From positions 6,368,001 through 6,432,000 of the forward strand of contig CM048843.1 in the NCBI GenBank assembly GCA_026545765.1: a DNA stretch of 64,000 nt. Reading direction: 5' to 3'. The notes under the pieces are model-generated. The model made no database searches. It had not been told where the DNA came from and saw nothing but the letters and a program-made list of their open reading frames with translations. The DNA is from Plantago major. Taxonomy: Eukaryota > Streptophyta > Magnoliopsida > Lamiales > Plantaginaceae. The position numbers were made by a program, and so were the translations under genes. Each line of letters begins with the position of its first letter. Positions within the stretch are counted from its first letter, which is position 1. Below, one piece after another: positions 37,844 through 49,443 of the stretch.

Positions 37844-38915
37844 TTAGTTATGTATCTGTATGTTCGGATTTTTTTTCATATTTACACTTGTGTGGATAAT
37901 TTCTCCAGCTCCGGATATTACTTTTTTTATTCAAAATTTATTGAAATATTTTCCGCATTATTCATTTATTATCGAACATTATATTGATTAAATAGGTGAA
38001 CTACGAAAAACAGGGATTAATATGAAATAAATAGTGACGGATTAATAGTGACGGATTCACAATGACGGAATTAGTGACGGAATTTCAGATTCCGTCACTA
38101 ATTCCAATAATATATTGGACGACGGATAGAATCTATCCGTCGCTAAATATAACGACGGATAGAATCTATCTGTCGTCCAGTGTAGCGACGGATAGATTCT
38201 ATCCGTCGTTATATTTCGATAAAAAAAAAGTCAAATATATAATCCGTCGTCCAATCCGTCGCGAATTGAACGACGGATTATCTATCCATCGTCCCAGCTC
38301 CAGGGGGGCGACAGATTTTCTATCCGTCGCCATAGTTGGGGCGACGGATCGTTGGGCTTAAGCGACGGATCTATCCGCCTCAAAGACAGCTTTTTTGTAG
38401 TTACAATTTACCGCAACTTCTGCGGAAAAAAGCAGTGGCTAAGAAGCAACCCAATAGCTGCTTCTATCTGCTTCAAGCAGGTAGTAGTTTTTTTTTCCAA
38501 TTAAAATCAACTAATTAAATTAATTTTTGCAAACACTAAAACTTATGCTTTTACAACTTTAAGCTGTTTTTTTGTATAATATATAAAAAACTAATGACTT
38601 TTGCTTAAAATCAACTTTAATCAATTTTTAACAAAAGCAGACAAAAAAACACTAGTAAAAGCATTTGAAACACACACTAAATAATGCAAATTGGAAGAAT
38701 CAGATTGCAAAGAATTTGAAATAAGGGTCGAAGGAAATTAACCAATCAAGGATCACAAAATAAATAATTATTACTAAAACTTAAAAGAGTCCTAGATGAT
38801 ATGAGAGTCTTGAGAGTCCTTCTAGACTATAATATGAGCTTAAATTCGCGGATTTTGGTTGCGGTTTATAAGAAATTCGGATCATATTTTGCGGATCATG
38901 GGTAACCAGTTTGGG

Positions 38916-38928
38916 TATAAAAACCCTA
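38916..38928 (+). promoter_or_regulatory. TATA box and telo-box of the small two-exon gene
   Basis: GGTATAAAAACCCTACT contains a TATA box overlapping AAACCCTA, the plant telo-box often found in promoters of growth-related genes. A C/T-rich leader follows (38935-39030), ending in AAACCCTAG. Confidence 0.35.
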
Positions 38929-39159
38929 CTTTTCCATTATTCTCTCTTTTCTTTTCATTCTCTCCTCCTCTCTGTCCGTTTCTTTCTGCGATTTCCAGCG
39001 ATTTCTCTCTGATTTCATCTGAAACCCTAGTTCTTCGGTATTTACTTGCGATTCTCATGTATTTCTCTCGTTTTCGTTCGATTTTTACTTTTTCTGAAGT
39101 TGTTGTTTTGTTGTATAATCCTTTCTTTCGCTACTCTGTTTGCTTGTTGTAGTGCTTTA

Positions 39160-40545
39160 ATGGCGGATTTGAACAATTTTGATGCGAATCCACCTGCAAT
39201 TGCCTCGATTCAACCATCTGTTGGTGTTCCTATGATCAATACCGAGCTTCCTATTCATCGGATTAATCCATCCAGAGCGGGTAAGTGTTTTTGTGTGCTT
39301 TTCACTTAATTTTGTTGGTCAATATGTATGTTTACGTTGCTTATGCTTCATTTTTGCTTCGATCGTTGTTAGATCACCATTAGTGCTTCGGTTTTTGCCT
39401 TTTTGTTGGTGATGTTGCTTCCAAATTATAGTTGATTAGTTATGTTTACATGTTTTTCTGTCTATATTTAGATTTAAATAGTTTAGGTTTGTGGATTTTT
39501 ATAGCAATTTGGTTATGTTTTTAGTTTTGAATTGTGCAATGTAGATTTATATTGTTATTGTGGAGGTTTAATGGCAAATGGTTAATAATGTAAATAGGTG
39601 ATGTTCAAATATATGTTTTATGTTTCATCTTTTGAAGTTCTTTAACAATTGCCAAATAGTTGAAATGGCTGTGTGAATATGCTCATGAGTGTGTCCATTG
39701 AGTCCCATGCTAGTGTGAGGATTGTCCCTGACAAGCCAATGAGTTATGCAGTTTGGTTGTCTATTGTTGTAGTGTAATAGTTTATTGTTATTGTAAAATT
39801 GTGTATGACAGTTGCCAAATAGTTGAATGTCTGTGTGAATATGCTCATGAATGTGTCCATTGAGTGCTAGTGTGAAGAATGTGCCTGACAAGCGAATGAG
39901 TTATGCAACTTGGTTGTCTATTGTTGTGGTGTAATAGTCTATTTTTATGGTAAAATTGTGTATGACAGTTGCCGAATAGTTGAAATGACTGTATGAATAT
40001 GCTCATGAGTGTGTCCATTGAATCCCATGCTAGTGTGAGCATTGTCCCTGACAAGCCAGTGAGTTATGCAACTTGGTTGTCTATTGTTGTAATGTAATAG
40101 TCTATTGTTATGGTAAAATTGTGTATGACAGTTGTCAATGAGTTTTGCAACTTGGTTGTCTATTGTTGTAGTGTAATATTCTATTGTTATGGTAAAATTG
40201 TGTATGACAGTTGCCAAATAGTTGAATGGATGTGTGAATATGTTCATGAATGTGTCCATTGAGTCCTATGCTAGTGTGAGTATTGTGTCTGACAAGCCAA
40301 TGAGTTATGCAGCTTGGTTGTCTATTGTTGTAGTGTAATAGTCTATTGTTATGGTAAAATTGTGTATTACAGTTGCCAAATTGTTGATTTTTTTTTTTTT
40401 TTTTTTTTTTTTGCATATACTAGGTTTTCGTAAAAATGATGGTCGAATGAAGAAAACGATTGATGATAAAGATGAAGACTGGATGGAGGAGTTGACGAAC
40501 AATTCAAGGGTGTTTTATCTGTTTGCAAAGATGATTGTAGTTTGA
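39160..40545 (+). CDS. Small two-exon gene, 80-aa protein of unknown function
   Basis: Exon 1 (39160-39280) starts at ATGGCGG after a C/T-rich leader and ends GCGG|GTAAGTG. Exon 2 (40424-40545) follows a run of nearly thirty T and CATATACTAG, and the phase-1 join restores a glycine codon. The product starts MADLNNFDANPPAIASIQPS, passes through HRINPSRAG and ends in an acidic/basic stretch (MKKTIDDKDEDWMEELTNN) and FYLFAKMIVV. No domain is recognised, and no signal peptide or membrane segment is obvious. The leader may itself hold an intron (donor about 39036, acceptor TTGTAG at 39152). The 1.1-kb intron is filled by a minisatellite of about 160 bp. A real small gene and the severed 5' part of a larger gene are both possible. 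Confidence 0.45.
39648..40378. repeat. Minisatellite of about 160 bp, four to five copies
   Basis: The marker GTTGCCAAATAGTTGAA starts repeats near 39648, 39811, 39968, 40131 and 40210, with a last partial start near 40371. Spacing is 163, 157, 163, 79 and 161 bp, so the fourth copy has lost about half. Each unit includes GAGTGTGTCCATTGAGTCCC, GACAAGCCAATGAGTTATGC and TTGGTTGTCTATTGTTGTAG. All copies lie inside the intron of the small gene. Confidence 0.8.
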
Positions 40546-40619
40546 ATATAGTGATTTTAAATTTTTTGTATTGTTTTATATGTATTACATTTATTGATTG
40601 ATGAATGAAATTGATTTCT

Positions 40620-43090
40620 ATGTTTATTCATAAATATTGTGTTTCTTTGGGATAAATAGGTTGCCATCAATAATTTTATGCTGAACATAGACAATTATAT
40701 ATCAAACATAGATAATTTAATCCAAAGTACCAATATGACTGGATGGACAAGTGAAAGGAGCTGTTAAACTGTAAGGAAAAAATGCAGGTTGACCCGGTTC
40801 AACCGGGTCAACCCGCGAAAAAATGAGATTGTATAGTTTTCTGTGTAAATTGCATATGTTTGTCTATTATGTAGGACTCTAAAAAATTCTCAATATATTG
40901 TGGACTCATGAGACTGACTCAATAATTATAAGGAAAGAGCCAATTAAAAATATAACTCACACACTAATTATCGCACCACCTGTTAAGAAGAAGCATGGCG
41001 AACTACAAGGGCTCTAGGAACAAACTGATCGCTCCATCAGCTAACGGACAATATATATGCTGCAGTGTTATACCAAATCAGTACGATTAGGGTTTATGCC
41101 CTTGAATCCAAATCAACGGCTTAATCATCGACCTTGTAGAACACGTTAGGTAAGCCCAGTACATTTCATTTGTAATTTAGCAATCAATTTTAGAATTGTT
41201 GTTCTAGAAATAGGACAATATATCTGTCAATATAGATAGATGTCTTATAGTATAATAAGATTTGAAAGATGTAGGTTTTTTAAACATATTTCAAGAAATC
41301 AAAGGAAAGATCCTCCCAAAATTCTTCATTGGTTTATTTAGGAATTACTAACAAGAACTCCTCCCTTCTAGGAATTTTTTATCGAATAATTGTTGATACA
41401 TGATTATCAAGGGGTGAATCCTTAAGGAGTTAAGGGGTTGCATAGGATTGTTACATGTATAGGATGCGTGTAACGCACCTTAAAAAAGAGTAGTAGTCTT
41501 ATGCGGATATGTGATGTTTACTATGTCTATTCGCTATGAAATGAAAACTCTAATGCTTACAGTGTTACATGTAATGATGTCATAAACTCGACGGGAATCT
41601 CAATAATCCGGCGTCACATAACAAGTCGAATGACACAATAAGCCAACAAACCCAACTCAAATAGTTTACACTGCTTCTAATTTGTACCCAATAAAAAAAC
41701 GGAATTCCGTCAAATTCAGAACTAGCTAGGCTTTCAGTCTATAGGTGGAGCAACATTTAGATAAATTAGAATAAATGGATTTATATCACACCTCGAGTTT
41801 GAGCCTGTAGATGGGATGAGATTATTTCATGAATTAAAAACATACCAAAAGAGTATCCAGATAAAAAAGAGTATGTATCTGGATAGACCAATTACTGGAA
41901 GTTCAAAGGCGGAAAGACTCAAACAAACATCATGAATCATTAAAATCATGAATCATTAAAATGGGATAAATGGATGTAGATAGTTTGTTTGAGTATTTTC
42001 TTAATCTATATATATGTTGGTCTCTCATAATAATAAGTAATGTGAAAATATTCACTTGATGGGCCATCCAAAATATGTTAAAATGATTTTATAAGCAACT
42101 AAGCGAAAGAGTATTAGTAAGATCACCAATCACTTTATAAGTTCGAGATAGATAGAGTTATACACTAACTAATCATGAAAACAAGTAGTATCAGTCACGC
42201 TTAGCCTATCCCTATGGCTTTTCGTCTTGCTAGTCGTGGTCCTAGTTAACCACTCTCAATTATCATGGGCTCCGTACCTATGCTACTAATTATACACATA
42301 GTGTATGAATTAAATAATTGTGTCTAGATAAAGTTTATGTACTTAACATGTAATTAACAATAATTGGAGAATCGTCATTATGCCATGCTTTATAATTTAT
42401 TCTGTTCAAAGCCCATGCTATCTGTCTATGAGGAACGAAACTCTGAAGGGTAAAAAAACAAGAGCAAAAATGAGTTCCACAACTATCAATACTATTGAGG
42501 ATAGACGTTATTGAAGAAGTATATATAGTCGAAACCATGTCCCTGCGTGTAGCGTTGAGCTACGAGACGTGCCTAAAGTCGTTCAACAGAACCATGCACC
42601 AATGCGGTATTTAGTCCGATAAAGCCATTTCCCACCGACAATGTTTCCATAAGAATGGCGGGACACAAGTTCCCAAGTGTTATATCCTCAATAAAGCCAA
42701 ATTTTATTACATATATTTCATTTTGAAGTTGTCCCGTTTTACCTTTGTTTTGATAAATCAACTTTAACTTTAATTACAAATTAATTTTATATTGTAATGA
42801 TGATAAAATGCTTAATTAAATTAAGTATATACTATGAATTTTTACGTAAATTGGATTGAGTTGTGACATGTATACAATGGACCCCATGCATGTATAAATG
42901 TATGTAAATACATTTGAAGCCCTTATAGCTTGAGCCTTGATGCATGCTTAGGTTCACCAACAAAATCATTGATATAGATAGAGTACATTATGCGTTACGT
43001 GGCTTAATTAGTTTAGCTTAGCAGTTCGTTATAATGACATTCTTTGAGACTTGAGAGTAATAATTCATATATAAAAGCATACATGCATGC
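40620..43090. other. Intergenic; one perfect short palindrome
   Basis: No gene. A 27-bp inverted repeat (13-bp arms GGTTGACCCGGTT, 1-nt loop) lies at 40787-40813. The rest shows only short chance open frames. Confidence 0.4.
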
Positions 43091-43108
43091 ATATAGTTGA
43101 TTAGGTTA

Positions 43109-43594
43109 TCTTCATTTTAGAAAAGTTACATTTTGATAGCTTTAATCGTTTGAGTTTATGAAATTACTATAACGATAATACCTCAATTCCAAAAAATGTT
43201 ACATTTGATTTGGACATTAATCGTTTTAGCTGATTAAATTACTCATAAACGATAATAGTAAATAATTTAATAAAATCATATAATAAAAATTTAATTATTA
43301 AATTTTCATTATATAATTTTAATAATTTATTTATTAATATCGTTTAAGAGTAAATTGTGGTCAAACGCGGAGACAGTTGACCGCAGAATAGTAAAATGTA
43401 ACACTTTTTTCTGAAATGGAGGGAGTAGTAAATAATTTAATAAAATCATATAATAAAAATTTAATTATTAAATTTTCATTATATAATTTTAATAATTTAT
43501 TTATTAATATCGTTTAAGAGTAAATTGTGGTCAAACGCGAAGACAGTTGACCGCATAATAGTAAAATGTAACACTTTTTCTGAAATGAAGGGAG
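43109..43594. mobile_element. Stowaway MITE interrupted by a second Stowaway
   Basis: The outer element starts TCTTCATTTTAGAAAAG after TA (43107-43108) and ends TCTGAAATGAAGGGAG before TA (43595-43596). Its sequence stops at ACGATAA (43178) and resumes at 43428 (GTAAATAATTTAATAAAATC). The gap is filled exactly by an inner element. Outer length without the insert is about 240 bp, like the other copies. Confidence 0.75.
43181..43425. mobile_element. Inner Stowaway MITE
   Basis: It starts CCTCAATTCC after TA (43179-43180) and ends CTGAAATGGAGGGAG before TA (43426-43427). It is 245 bp. Its right two thirds are nearly identical to the outer copy, so the region also looks like a 170-bp tandem duplication (43258-43427 and 43428-43597). 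Confidence 0.75.
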
Positions 43595-43599
43595 TATAT

Positions 43600-45580
43600 A
43601 GTTAATTAGGTTAATGCATCGCGAATCTAATTAAGCATGCATGCGTAGATTGAATCAATCAATCAACTATATATGGTGTGTTATAGTATTGTAAACAGAA
43701 CAAACTAAATCATAAAACCACTGCTTTTAACAAGGCACAATTATGATACCTAATAATTAATTGTTCCTTGCAACTCAATATCTGTATAGTTAAGTCCTCA
43801 TGCACTTGGTAGAGTCATTGAAAATCGAGTTGATATATTGTGTGTATATCAGACAGAGTTTGTAAAGTAAAAATTATATACAAGAAGAACCATAATTAGA
43901 TATTTATAGTTACAAGTACACTAATCTATGCACTCACACTAGTGTCTCACATTGCATATATGAATCATATCCAAGGGTCATACAGTCATACACGTTCTAT
44001 TAGAGGGTATACCACTAGCATCTAAATAAATCTGGTACAGGTGCACCCGATATTTCAAACTTCCCTCCGTACGGATTGTGTCCACATTGCCGTTCCTTTC
44101 CTTAACTCTAGCGGATTTCTTCTACATAGTTCGTTTCTGCCGTTCTTTTGGTATTTTCCAATCTAACTTCTCAGTGCACATGCAGTATTTAACTTGTCTA
44201 ATGTACAGCTAATTAAGAAGCCAGAAGAAATTATACAACTTCGGAAACTCCCGTTATGCTCGTTTAATGAGCATTATAAGTTATAACGTAATTATAAACA
44301 AGTTACTACAATACACACGTAATGTGAATATTCAAACCTTGGACAAGCCAATGTCTGATCAATTTTTTAAGACTTGTGATATACTAGTTTATGATTAATG
44401 ATTTAACATAAGAACCGACCACCATGTTCTAATCTAACCTGGGAACAATAAAAGACGTGACTTATATATATAAAGTTTTAAATAGAACAACTGGCTGCGC
44501 TAATAATCTCAATTCAATATTAATTGGGAAGAGTACGTACTTTCCAATAATTAGCTAGTCTGTTAATGCCAAACCATATGAATTTTGCAAAATGCCCTGG
44601 ATGATAGTATTAATTAAGAGCGGGAATTGAGGACTCGAGGTTATTCTGCAATCAGAAAATATGGAATAGAATCTGCAAACAAAAGTCCATAAGCTTTAAG
44701 AGTCATCTTGATGCTATGATTTTCTTTTTTCAATTTGTTTTTAGGCTTCATTTAGTCTAAGAAAAATTGAGGAAAATGGTAGGTCAACCGGTCAGACCGC
44801 TAAAACTCAAAAACTAAAAAAAAAAGTCTTAACATTCCTATTTTTTTTTTTTTGGAAAATCAAGACTTTCCAAGACTTTCACGGCCATCTAAGATTGTGA
44901 AAAAATAATGGGACCCCAAAATAAATAAAAGATGAATCGAGAAATATTTTAGAGCAATTTTTTAGGAAAAGAGTGCTCAAAGGCAACTCTATCCTTCAGA
45001 TTCATGACATTTACTTTTTCTATTTTTTCTCCTGAGCATTACATAATTTTATAAATTGGCAGTAAAAGACAAAAATAAATAAATAGATATTGGTGCGAAA
45101 CAATGTCGGTCGGGCCGTCGGGGTTTTAATCCATGGACTGATAAGATATGGATTTTACTAGAATCGGGCACTAGCCCATAAACATCGGCCCAAACTCTTT
45201 TTCCGGCCCAAACTCTTTTTCCCGTAGTGTTGGACTTCCTTTTTCAAGATTAGCCTGCTTTTTGCAAAATTCATATGCATTACAAGAGGCTGTGAGGTTT
45301 AAAACAAAACCACGAATGTTCATCAGTATGTTCATGAATGAACATTCTTGCAATTGGATGTTATTTTTGTATATTCAACTACTTGAAATGTGAACATTTG
45401 TGAGTTAACATGATATATTAAATATCAATTAACAAATCACAAATTTTTCACATTTGTGCAAGTAAATGTTCATAGATAATTTTAATTATGAGAAGTCTGA
45501 ATAATTCGGCCGTCTACTTTCTCTTTTGGGTAAAGAACAATGAGAGACCAACCAAACACTTTATTCATAAAAAGGCCAAG
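43600..45580. other. Intergenic, nothing recognised
   Basis: AT-rich; no gene, RNA or terminal repeat that I can support. Confidence 0.4.
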
Positions 45581-45591
45581 CACTTTTACAC

Positions 45592-45880
45592 ACAGTCCGA
45601 CTGTATTTATAACTCTGCCAATCCAGTCGGACTGTATTACATGACTCTGCCAATCCAGTCGGACTGTATTACATGACTCTGTCAATACAGTCGAACTGTA
45701 TTACTTAACTCTTCCAATACAGTCGGATTGTATTACATGACTCTTCTTCCAATGGATCAGTACATTTAACTCTACTAATACTGATTGGATCATTACATGA
45801 CTCTTCCAATACAGATCAGACATTGTATTCTTACTAATACTCTGATTGGATTGTATTACGATTTCTACCGTCTGATTGTA
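45592..45880. repeat. 32-bp minisatellite built on a CAGTC-G-GACTG palindrome
   Basis: Units of about 32 bp (CCAATCCAGTCGGACTG plus TATTACATGACTCTG) repeat from about 45592. The first copies are almost identical; the later ones decay toward 45880 (CTGATTGGATTGTATTAC). Each unit contains the 11-bp palindrome CAGTCGGACTG or a variant. Confidence 0.75.
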
Positions 45881-48470
45881 GCATTTGGCCTTTATTTAAA
45901 AACACCAAAATACTATAAGCTTTTTTTACAAACTTGGGTGCAAAATTGGTCTATAACAACAATTTTCCATTCTCTCTTTATAATACCGTTTTCATGATAC
46001 TTCCTACCCAGCCCCTTCTACAAAGGTTTAAAAGACCAATGATGAAACAGGATTAACAAATTGGGCTCACTATATCAGGAACAAACTACAGATCAATTGC
46101 ATATGGGCTGGGCTTGATCATATATAAACTTTTATCATTTACAAGGCCCAAAAACATTTGTTTGTTATAAAAGATAAGTATATATCAATATTTTTTTCTA
46201 TGTTTTTTTATGTAATAGCTGGAAATATCCATCGATGCAACACTCCAAAGGGTTCACATTCTTTTAATTATGTTCTTTGTTCGAGTCTTGTAAAATTTAA
46301 ATAAGAAGAACAAAGATGGAATGATTTCTCAATCTAAAAAATACAAAAGAATTAGTGTACGACAATTAATACTAAGAATGTAAATATTCGGCATGAAATG
46401 ACTAAGGGACAAGCATATAACAATATATTTTGGGGGCAGGCTCCATCGAAGGTAAGGACCAGTAGTTATGTAAGAAGAGCCAAGTTCCATGTTTAGGGGA
46501 CAAGTTCCCTTTAGAGGGAACATATGTGAAGATTGATTCTACAAACCAAGATCTTTGAAATTTAAATTAAACCCCATGTAATATTTTTAGTCCTATCCTT
46601 TTCATGGGGTATTTTTTTACAATGTCTAGTTGTTTTCATCAAATTTACTACCAGATCTTGTTTTTGTCCAATTCTCTAGGCAACTAGATAGATGCTACTT
46701 GCTAGTACCAAATTGGAATAATATTGGACCTAACAGCAAATAGTAACTTGGTTGGCCCTTTAAATGGAGTCCTACTGAGGTTTTCTTGATATGCATTTAT
46801 AGTATAAAATATATACCATAAGTATCGACTAATCATGGTGAGTTTGTATAAAAAAAAATCGTCTAGACATGCAATCAATGTAACATTGTTAGTACGTACT
46901 ATAATAAAATAGCAATGTCAATTCATTACGGGTAGGAATCTTGGTACCGTTTTGATCGTATTGGAATAGTTGGTTTTTATGCGTTTGAATCTTAGATTAC
47001 GTACGGACTGAGTTGAAGCATTTCTTACAATCTTTATAATTTGATTTTTGATTAATAAAATTTTGTTTTTGTGGATTAAAAAGAAAAAAACAGTACTACG
47101 TGTTTCATGAACTCTGATTTTTGCAATAAAAAATCCAACTGTCCGCAACATCAATATGTGATCATTAATCTTGACTAAGTTTAAAGGTCCAAAAGAATCT
47201 CTAATTACTACCTTATTTTAACTTCTACTAATAATTGAAACAAGTTTATTTTGCTACTTTCTTCTAATTCCAGTGTGAGTTGTTGTCTTTTTGACCATTT
47301 TACATACTTTTGCAATTTAATCTTTTCAATTTGTCCCATCAAATTTGGGCAATTTTTTCCTTATCTTCTCAGTTAGGTGTTTATACATTTGCATATATTG
47401 CTTTATACATTTTCAAGAACCAACATTGAGCATCCAAGTATCGGCCTGATTCATTCGATATTTGAAATTTTCACTTTAAACTTTAAATTTAAAAGATGCA
47501 ACGTACACCACCTGTTAAACACTAGCTCCACCCTGATAAAAGTGTAATTAAATGAATACATTAATTTCACATTCCATTTCAATATGGGAAGCGTAGCATG
47601 CTTACAAGAAACTAATAATGTTATATTGGATATAAAAAATTATTATAAGGAAATTAAGAAATAAAAGAATAGTAAATGTAGTTGAAATACTATAGTTATA
47701 TGTAATTGTAGACAGCTAATGAGCTAAACTGATAAGAATAGAACAAATAACATCATGATTATAAGATCAGCTCAATATCAAGAAAGAAGACCAGCTATTG
47801 CCTTTGATGGCCCATTTAGTGTTTTTTTGGACGTCTAATCACACTTACTAAATTGTCTAATTGTGAAGCACAAAACATTTATAAAAATGGAGAGACAATA
47901 TTGCACTTACTACTAATCAGAAATCAGAAGCATCACCTTTTGCTGTTTATTAAGACTTGTGACTAATAATACATATTAACACAATCCTAATTGGCTAGTT
48001 CTATTGATTTTGTTGTGCAATTCTCAGCAGCTTATCCGCCATTATTTCCTCCTTGCCGCCTCATAATATACTATTATTACTATATAGGAAGGATGGGAAG
48101 GTTTGATTCTAAATTATAAGAAACTTAGTAGTAGTAGTTTACGAACTATGTTTACGATTAAATTGTAAATCTTCTATAGTTCATTTTTAAGCACAGGGTC
48201 TAGCTAGCGGACCTGGTCCATAAAAGAGCGGCACCTGTGATCCACTATTCTTAAAATAGTTTAAACTCTGTGATAACTAAAAGGTACTCTAAATTACGTA
48301 TCATTTGGTCAATTAGAAGGATTAGTGACATATTGATCATATATGTTCAAATAATTATAAAACCATTTATGATTATTTGGCTTCGTACATATTATGGATG
48401 ATCGTTTTACTCAATACACACCTGATAAGATAGTTCACTCACCTCAAGCGTTAAAATTAACTTCTTAAGA
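45881..48470. other. Intergenic, nothing recognised
   Basis: No gene supported. Open frames are short and lack codon or domain signals. Confidence 0.4.
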
Positions 48471-49443
48471 ATATATTTTAGAGGCGTGTTAAACGCAGAA
48501 CCGTTTTTACTAAACGCAGAACACATTTCTAACATTTTGCAATTGTCACCAAAATTATAGTAAATTATAAAATAACCCACTAACTTCAAAATAATACAAT
48601 TTTATCCAAAAACATTTTAAATTTTACATTTGAACTACCTTACATACAATTCCTCCTTCAATATTCGAACGAACACATCGATGAACACGAATGAGCATTT
48701 GAAGAATCATCAAGGTTAGTTCTATTACATTTCCGTTCGTCAATTTCGAAAGTCGCCGGAGCTCCGGCAAAAATGGGCCAAATTGGCCGGATTCGCAGCA
48801 GCTCCGGTGAAGGGGGCAGCTGCGAATCCGGCAAAGCGATCGGAGCTTGTGATTCTGCTCCGATCAAGAGCTTCAAAGCTCCGATCGGAGCTTGGCTCTC
48901 ATCAAATCTGGATCTGACGAGAACCAGGTTCTCGTCATATCCGGTTCTGGTTAGAACCGGTTCATTCCAGAACCGGTTTTTAGTTTTTTTTTGTTTATTT
49001 GGCCCGGTTATGATGAGAACCGGTCCGGTTTAACACTTTTTTTTCTTGCTTTTTCTACTAATTGTTCTCGATTATATGGTCTAAATTTTGCCTAATGTTT
49101 CATGAACATGTTGTAATTATTCTATTTATTATACATGTTATAATTATTGTAAATTATTCTAGCAAGTTTTATTATATCTGTGACCTAATTTTGTGTTATA
49201 CATGTATAATAATTGTTGTTATGTAATAATGTGTATTTCTTCTCATATTTTGCATGTCGTTTTGGTTGGTACGGATTCTTTGTTGATTTCTTTTGTTTAT
49301 TGTTTAATGTAGATGGATAAGGGTCGATCTGGAAAAACAGAGAGTAATAGTTGATAATTTCGGACGTCTCCATGGTCGAATTGTTACCGGATCACGCGTC
49401 GAAGCGGCGAGAGATGTGAGTGGCTGCTAGGGATGCTAATAAC

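Larger units (their letters stand above)
32442..38402 (+). mobile_element. CACTA (En/Spm) transposon
   Basis: It opens CACTACAAGAAAATC and closes TTTTTTGTAGT, the inverse of the same terminus, with the last base apparently changed. Both ends carry a dense subterminal array of the motif ATCCGTCG in both orientations (32465-32765 and 38040-38385), the usual binding-site arrangement for CACTA accessory proteins. Inside are a Transposase_21-type transposase region and a second gene ending in a coiled coil. The 3-bp target duplication is not clear. Frame breaks in the transposase show it is no longer autonomous. Confidence 0.85.
32358..38679. mobile_element. Small hAT-like MITE split by the CACTA insertion
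   Basis: The left piece 32358-32441 (starting TAAGCTTGTATTTGC, then AAATGCTT) and the right piece 38403-38679 (whose reverse complement starts TAGTGTGTGTTTCAAATGC) look like the two ends of one short element: similar termini, then matching AGTTTTTTA and ATATTAT stretches in inverse orientation. The CACTA element separates them. No clean 8-bp duplication, so the superfamily is tentative. Confidence 0.45.

Noticed and set aside
39625-40416. Several - strand open frames of 65-104 codons rich in His, Thr and Asn
   Set aside because: They restart in every copy of the 160-bp minisatellite and have no start context or splice logic. I treat them as repeat shadow.
45592-45880. A CRISPR-like repeat array
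   Set aside because: There are no unique spacers; units are contiguous and decay in one direction, so it is a plain minisatellite in a plant genome.
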